Assembly: GCF_023061285.1 (NCBI RefSeq)
Contig: NZ_JAKGAM010000001.1
Location: forward strand, 310,001-374,000
Length of the DNA: 64,000 nucleotides
Source of the DNA: Chromohalobacter nigrandesensis
Lineage (GTDB): Bacteria > Pseudomonadota > Gammaproteobacteria > Pseudomonadales > Halomonadaceae
Reading direction: 5' to 3'
The notes beneath the pieces are model-generated. The model worked only from the letters and a program-made list of their open reading frames with translations. It ran no database searches and was not told the DNA's origin. This document shows, in pieces, positions 61,601-64,000 of this stretch. The position numbers were made by a program, and so were the translations under genes. Numbering within the stretch: the stretch's first letter is position 1; each line of letters starts with the position of its first letter.

Positions 61601-61734
61601 GCCTGTTGCTGAGCCAATTGCTGACGCTATTCACCACGCCGGTGATCTATCTGTTCTTCGACCGGCTGGCCGAACGCTGGCGCCGGCGTGGCAATGCGCA
61701 TGACACCGCAATGGATACCGAGGTCGACAGGTGA
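58600..61734 (+). CDS. mdtB: RND efflux permease, MdtB/MuxB type
   Basis: This 1044-residue proton-driven pump has twelve helices and two large periplasmic loops. The proton-relay acidic pair lies in FVIDDAIVVLENI (helix 4) and the lysine in GIVKKNAIMMIDFAL (helix 10). It begins MNPSRLFILRPVATSLVMLA, typical of the family. The next gene starts within its stop codon, so the two pump subunits are co-translated, as in E. coli MdtABC and Pseudomonas MuxABC, where MdtB and MdtC form a mixed trimer. Substrates cannot be read from sequence. Confidence 0.94.
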   Translation: MNPSRLFILRPVATSLVMLAILIAGALTYRLLSISSLPEVDFPTIQVTTLYPGAGPDVMLSHVTAPLEDELGEIAGLEDMSSTSTGGASLITLRFGLDGDLGVAEQEVQAALNQAETLLPDDLPRPPSYSKVNPADTPVLTLAVTSDNLPLTEIHDLVDTRLAQKLAQISGVGEVRLSGGNRPAVRIDVDSRQLAAHGLDLSSVRSAVESANVNQAKGTIYGPYRAYSIDANDQLTSAAGYRDLILKYENDAPLRLSDVASIDDGAENAQLGAWANGEGTILVDVLRQPGANVVGVVDDIERRLPALSESLPGSVDVDILSDRTTTIRAAVEDVQFELVLAIALVIMVTFLFLRNLPATLIPSLAVPLSLVGTFGAMYLAGFSLNNLTLMALTIATGFVIDDAIVVLENITRYLERGETPLQAALKGSRQIAFTILSLTVSLLAVLIPLLFMGGVVGVLFREFAMTLAISIVISAFVSLTLTPMLCARWLRRRTDEAESDAQALDDEAMVRSRQGLFGRLTRGYERALDTVLRHQTAILWVALGTFVLTAVLFWMTPKQLFPVQDTGTLRGITTATQTTSYRAMSARQQALAERLMDDPAVANIASSIGIDGTNTTLNSGRLQIDLADLDARDADLDTIVSRLLDAAADVPGIDLALTPVQDLTLEDTVSRYPYQFALTQGDRDQLAHDVASITERLEDEPAIAHVATDLQNAGRKLAVSIDRDRASRLGVSVADIDDALYDAFGQRLISTIFTQSNQYRVVLSATHGDDAGPEALSRLYVSGSDDAMVPLSSLVSMEEAPTALSRQRLNQFPSALMSFDAASGYSLSDAFNAVEAARDDVLSADTQLDFRGTALAFTTSTRDTLWLIAAAIVTMYIVLGVLYESYIHPLTILSTLPSAAIGALLALMLSNNALGMVAIISIILLIGIVKKNAIMMIDFALEAQREQGMSAYRAIHSAALLRFRPIMMTTCAALLGALPLMLASGYGAELRRPLGMTMVGGLLLSQLLTLFTTPVIYLFFDRLAERWRRRGNAHDTAMDTEVDR

Positions 61735-64000
61735 GCGTTTCGAGTCCCTTCGTGCGTCGCCCGGTGGCCACCGCGCTGCTGGCACTGGGGATCGTGCTGC
61801 TCGGAGTACTGGCCTACCAGCGCCTGCCCGTGGCACCGCTACCCAACGTGTCGTTTCCCACTATCGTGGTCAACGCCAACCTCTCCGGCGCCAACCCGGA
61901 GACCATGGCCTCCACCGTGGCCACGCCGTTGGAGCGCTCATTGGGTGGCATATCGGGCATCTCGCAGATGACCTCGAGCAGCTCGGACGGTTCGACACGC
62001 ATCACCGTCCAGTTCGCTCTCGACAAGGACATCGATGTCGCCGCACGTGAAGTGCAGGCGGCGATCAACGATGCCCAGCCACTACTGCCCAGCGCCATGA
62101 CCAGCCGCCCCAGCTATCGCAAGATGAATCCAGCGGCGGCGCCGATCATGATTCTCTCGGTGACCTCCGACACGCTACCCAACAGCGAGCTTTACCAACT
62201 CGCCGACGAACGCATCGCGCCCCCCGTCCTGCAGGTCCCAGGGGTCGGCGACGTCAATGTCGGCGGTAGTTCCTCCCCGGCGGTGCGCGTGTCACTCGAT
62301 CCGAGTCGACTCGAGCATGCGGGCGTATCGCTGACGGCCGTGGCCAGTGCGATACGCAGTGCCACCACCAGCACGCCCACCGGCTTCGTGGCGTCCCCCG
62401 CCACACGCTGGGAAGTCGACACCGACTCGCAACTGATGCAGGCCGAGGCGTTCGAGGACCTCATCGTGGCACGCGGCGAGGACGGCGCAGTAATGCGCTT
62501 GAGCGATGTCGCCGATGTCAAGGACGGCGTGGAAGATCGCTACAACGTGGGCTTTCAGAACCAGCAACCCGCTGTCTTGCTGATCATCAGCGCCAGCAGC
62601 GGCGCCAATGTCATCGACACCATCGCCGGCATCCGTGAGCGCATGGCGTCCATCGAAAGCCAGCTACCCGAAAGTGCCTCGCTCAGCGTGCAGCTCGACC
62701 GAGCCCCCGGCATACAGGCCTCCTTGCATGAGACACAGCTCACCCTGGTGCTGGCCATCGCACTGGTGGTGCTGGTGGTGTTCCTGTTCCTGCGTAACGC
62801 CCGTGCCACGCTGATTCCCAGCCTGGCGATTCCTGTATCGCTGATCGGCACCTTCGCGATGATGCATGTCATGGGCTTCTCGCTCGACACGCTGTCGCTG
62901 ATGGCGCTGATCGTGTCGATCGGCTTTCTTGTCGACGATGCCATCGTGGTGGTCGAGAACATCGCCCGGCATATCGAGCAGGGCATGCCACCCCGGCAAG
63001 CCGCCCTGCAAGGCGCGCGCGAAGTGGGCTTCACGGTGACCTCGATGAGTGTGTCGCTGGTCGCCGTCTTCCTGCCATTATTGTTCATGGGCGGCTTCAT
63101 CGGGCGCATGTTCTTCGAATTCGCGATGACCCTGTCGCTGGCGGTGCTGGTCTCGCTGGTGGTGTCGTTGACCCTGACGCCCATGCTCTGCGCACGCTGG
63201 TTACGTCCGGGACACGAGCGACGGCCCTCGCGCGGGGAGTCGGCCTTGCTCGCCTTCGGCCAGGGCTGTCAGCGTCTATATACGCGCAGCCTGGATGTCG
63301 CCCTGCGCCATCGGCGGCTAACGCTACTCTCGTTGGTCGGCGTGATCGTGCTCAACGGTTATCTTTACGTCGCCGTCGACAAGGGCTTCATTCCCGAGCA
63401 GGACACCGGACGCTTGATCGGTTTCGTGCGCGGCGACCAGAGCCTGTCGTTCGATGCCATGTCGGCCAAGTTGCGCACCATTCGCGAGCGTCTGTCCGAC
63501 GCACCCGAAGTACATAGCGTGCTGGGCTTCATGGGCGGCCGTGGCGGAGGCGCTTCAGCGACCTTGTTCGTCACCCTGGAGGACGGCGAGTATTCACAGG
63601 GCACGCAAGCCACCGGCAACCGCCTGGGGGCTTCGATGGGTGATATTCCCGGCGTCAATACTTCGATGATGGCGTTGCAGGACATCCGCATCGGCGGCCG
63701 ACAGAATACCGGCACGCAATACGAGATCACCCTCAAGAGCGACGACCTCGCGCTGCTCGATACCTGGTCGCAGCGCGTCAGTGACGCCATGCAGGACGTC
63801 GACGGACTGACCGGCGTCGACAGCGACAGCCGAAGCGAGGGCCAGGCCGTAGAGCTGAAGGTCGATCGCGATACCGCCAAACGCCTCGGCGTCGACATGC
63901 AGGACGTGGACACGCTGCTCGGTAACGCCTTCGCGCAACGCAGCATCACCAGTCTGTTTGACGCCGACAACCAGCGCTACGTGATCCTCGAGGTAGACGA
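61731..64000 (+). CDS. mdtC: Second RND permease, MdtC/MuxC type (5' part, cut by window end)
   Basis: The gene starts with a GTG at 61731 that overlaps the mdtB stop (GTGA) and stays open to the window end, giving 756 codons of an expected about 1030. The N-terminus VSVSSPFVRRPVATALLALG, the helix-4 acidic pair in FLVDDAIVVVENI and the VSLTLTPMLCARWL motif identify it as an HAE1-type RND pump. The matching lysine region of helix 10 lies beyond the window. An outer-membrane factor gene may follow, as opmB follows muxABC in Pseudomonas; this cannot be seen. Confidence 0.93.
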   Translation, partial: MSVSSPFVRRPVATALLALGIVLLGVLAYQRLPVAPLPNVSFPTIVVNANLSGANPETMASTVATPLERSLGGISGISQMTSSSSDGSTRITVQFALDKDIDVAAREVQAAINDAQPLLPSAMTSRPSYRKMNPAAAPIMILSVTSDTLPNSELYQLADERIAPPVLQVPGVGDVNVGGSSSPAVRVSLDPSRLEHAGVSLTAVASAIRSATTSTPTGFVASPATRWEVDTDSQLMQAEAFEDLIVARGEDGAVMRLSDVADVKDGVEDRYNVGFQNQQPAVLLIISASSGANVIDTIAGIRERMASIESQLPESASLSVQLDRAPGIQASLHETQLTLVLAIALVVLVVFLFLRNARATLIPSLAIPVSLIGTFAMMHVMGFSLDTLSLMALIVSIGFLVDDAIVVVENIARHIEQGMPPRQAALQGAREVGFTVTSMSVSLVAVFLPLLFMGGFIGRMFFEFAMTLSLAVLVSLVVSLTLTPMLCARWLRPGHERRPSRGESALLAFGQGCQRLYTRSLDVALRHRRLTLLSLVGVIVLNGYLYVAVDKGFIPEQDTGRLIGFVRGDQSLSFDAMSAKLRTIRERLSDAPEVHSVLGFMGGRGGGASATLFVTLEDGEYSQGTQATGNRLGASMGDIPGVNTSMMALQDIRIGGRQNTGTQYEITLKSDDLALLDTWSQRVSDAMQDVDGLTGVDSDSRSEGQAVELKVDRDTAKRLGVDMQDVDTLLGNAFAQRSITSLFDADNQRYVILEVD

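Overview
The window is a GC-rich gammaproteobacterial chromosome segment, densely coded, with Pseudomonas-like gene order. The best guess is a moderately halophilic Halomonadaceae member close to Chromohalobacter or Halomonas. This rests on betIBA with a choline-binding protein, an OprI-type Lpp, a two-subunit pyruvate carboxylase with its LysR regulator, and a probable PPi-type phosphofructokinase. The placement is an inference from gene content; no database was searched.

Layout. 1-3921: end of one L,D-transpeptidase gene, a second L,D-transpeptidase, an Lpp/OprI lipoprotein, a MetE-like methyltransferase and two small conserved proteins that follow topA. 3918-8445: topA and, divergently, pyruvate kinase. 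8692-14198: pycB-pycA, divergent LysR regulator, and a quinone-oxidoreductase-like gene. 14473-25981: lipA facing a long leftward cluster read as proA-nadD-rsfS-rlmH-pbpA-rodA-mltB-rlpA-dac-ybeD-lipB, covering NAD and proline synthesis, ribosome silencing and 23S methylation, the rod-shape elongation machine, septal and wall hydrolases, and lipoate attachment. 26108-29311: a three-gene overlapping cassette with two membrane proteins carrying degenerate GGDEF-like domains and a DedA-PAP2 fusion. 29352-31958: mpl-ubiX and a RhtB exporter. 32101-33360: phosphofructokinase. 33493-38168: hemA-prfA-prmC, an Lrp-type regulator and moeB, leftward. 38425-45506: TPR lipoprotein, lolB, ispE, tRNA-Gln, prs, rplY, pth, ychF. 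45593-51871: tRNA-Met, M18 aminopeptidase, prc, ligB, three tRNA-Asn and a second identical tRNA-Met in inverted orientation. 51965-57153: choX and betI-betB-betA, the choline-to-glycine-betaine osmoprotection locus. 57395-64000: an MdtABC/MuxABC-type RND efflux system, cut by the window end in the second pump gene.

Most of the window is housekeeping, and many genes are translationally coupled through ATGA overlaps. The parts that depart from routine are the 26-29 kb membrane cassette, two BetI-like operator sequences with different half-site spacing in the choX-betI gap, an inverted pair of identical tRNA-Met genes bracketing about 6 kb, a secreted-type NAD-dependent ligase (LigB), an unusual phosphofructokinase signature and a tRNA-Gln with a CUG anticodon followed by G37. 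I found no CRISPR array, prophage, insertion sequence or rRNA gene.
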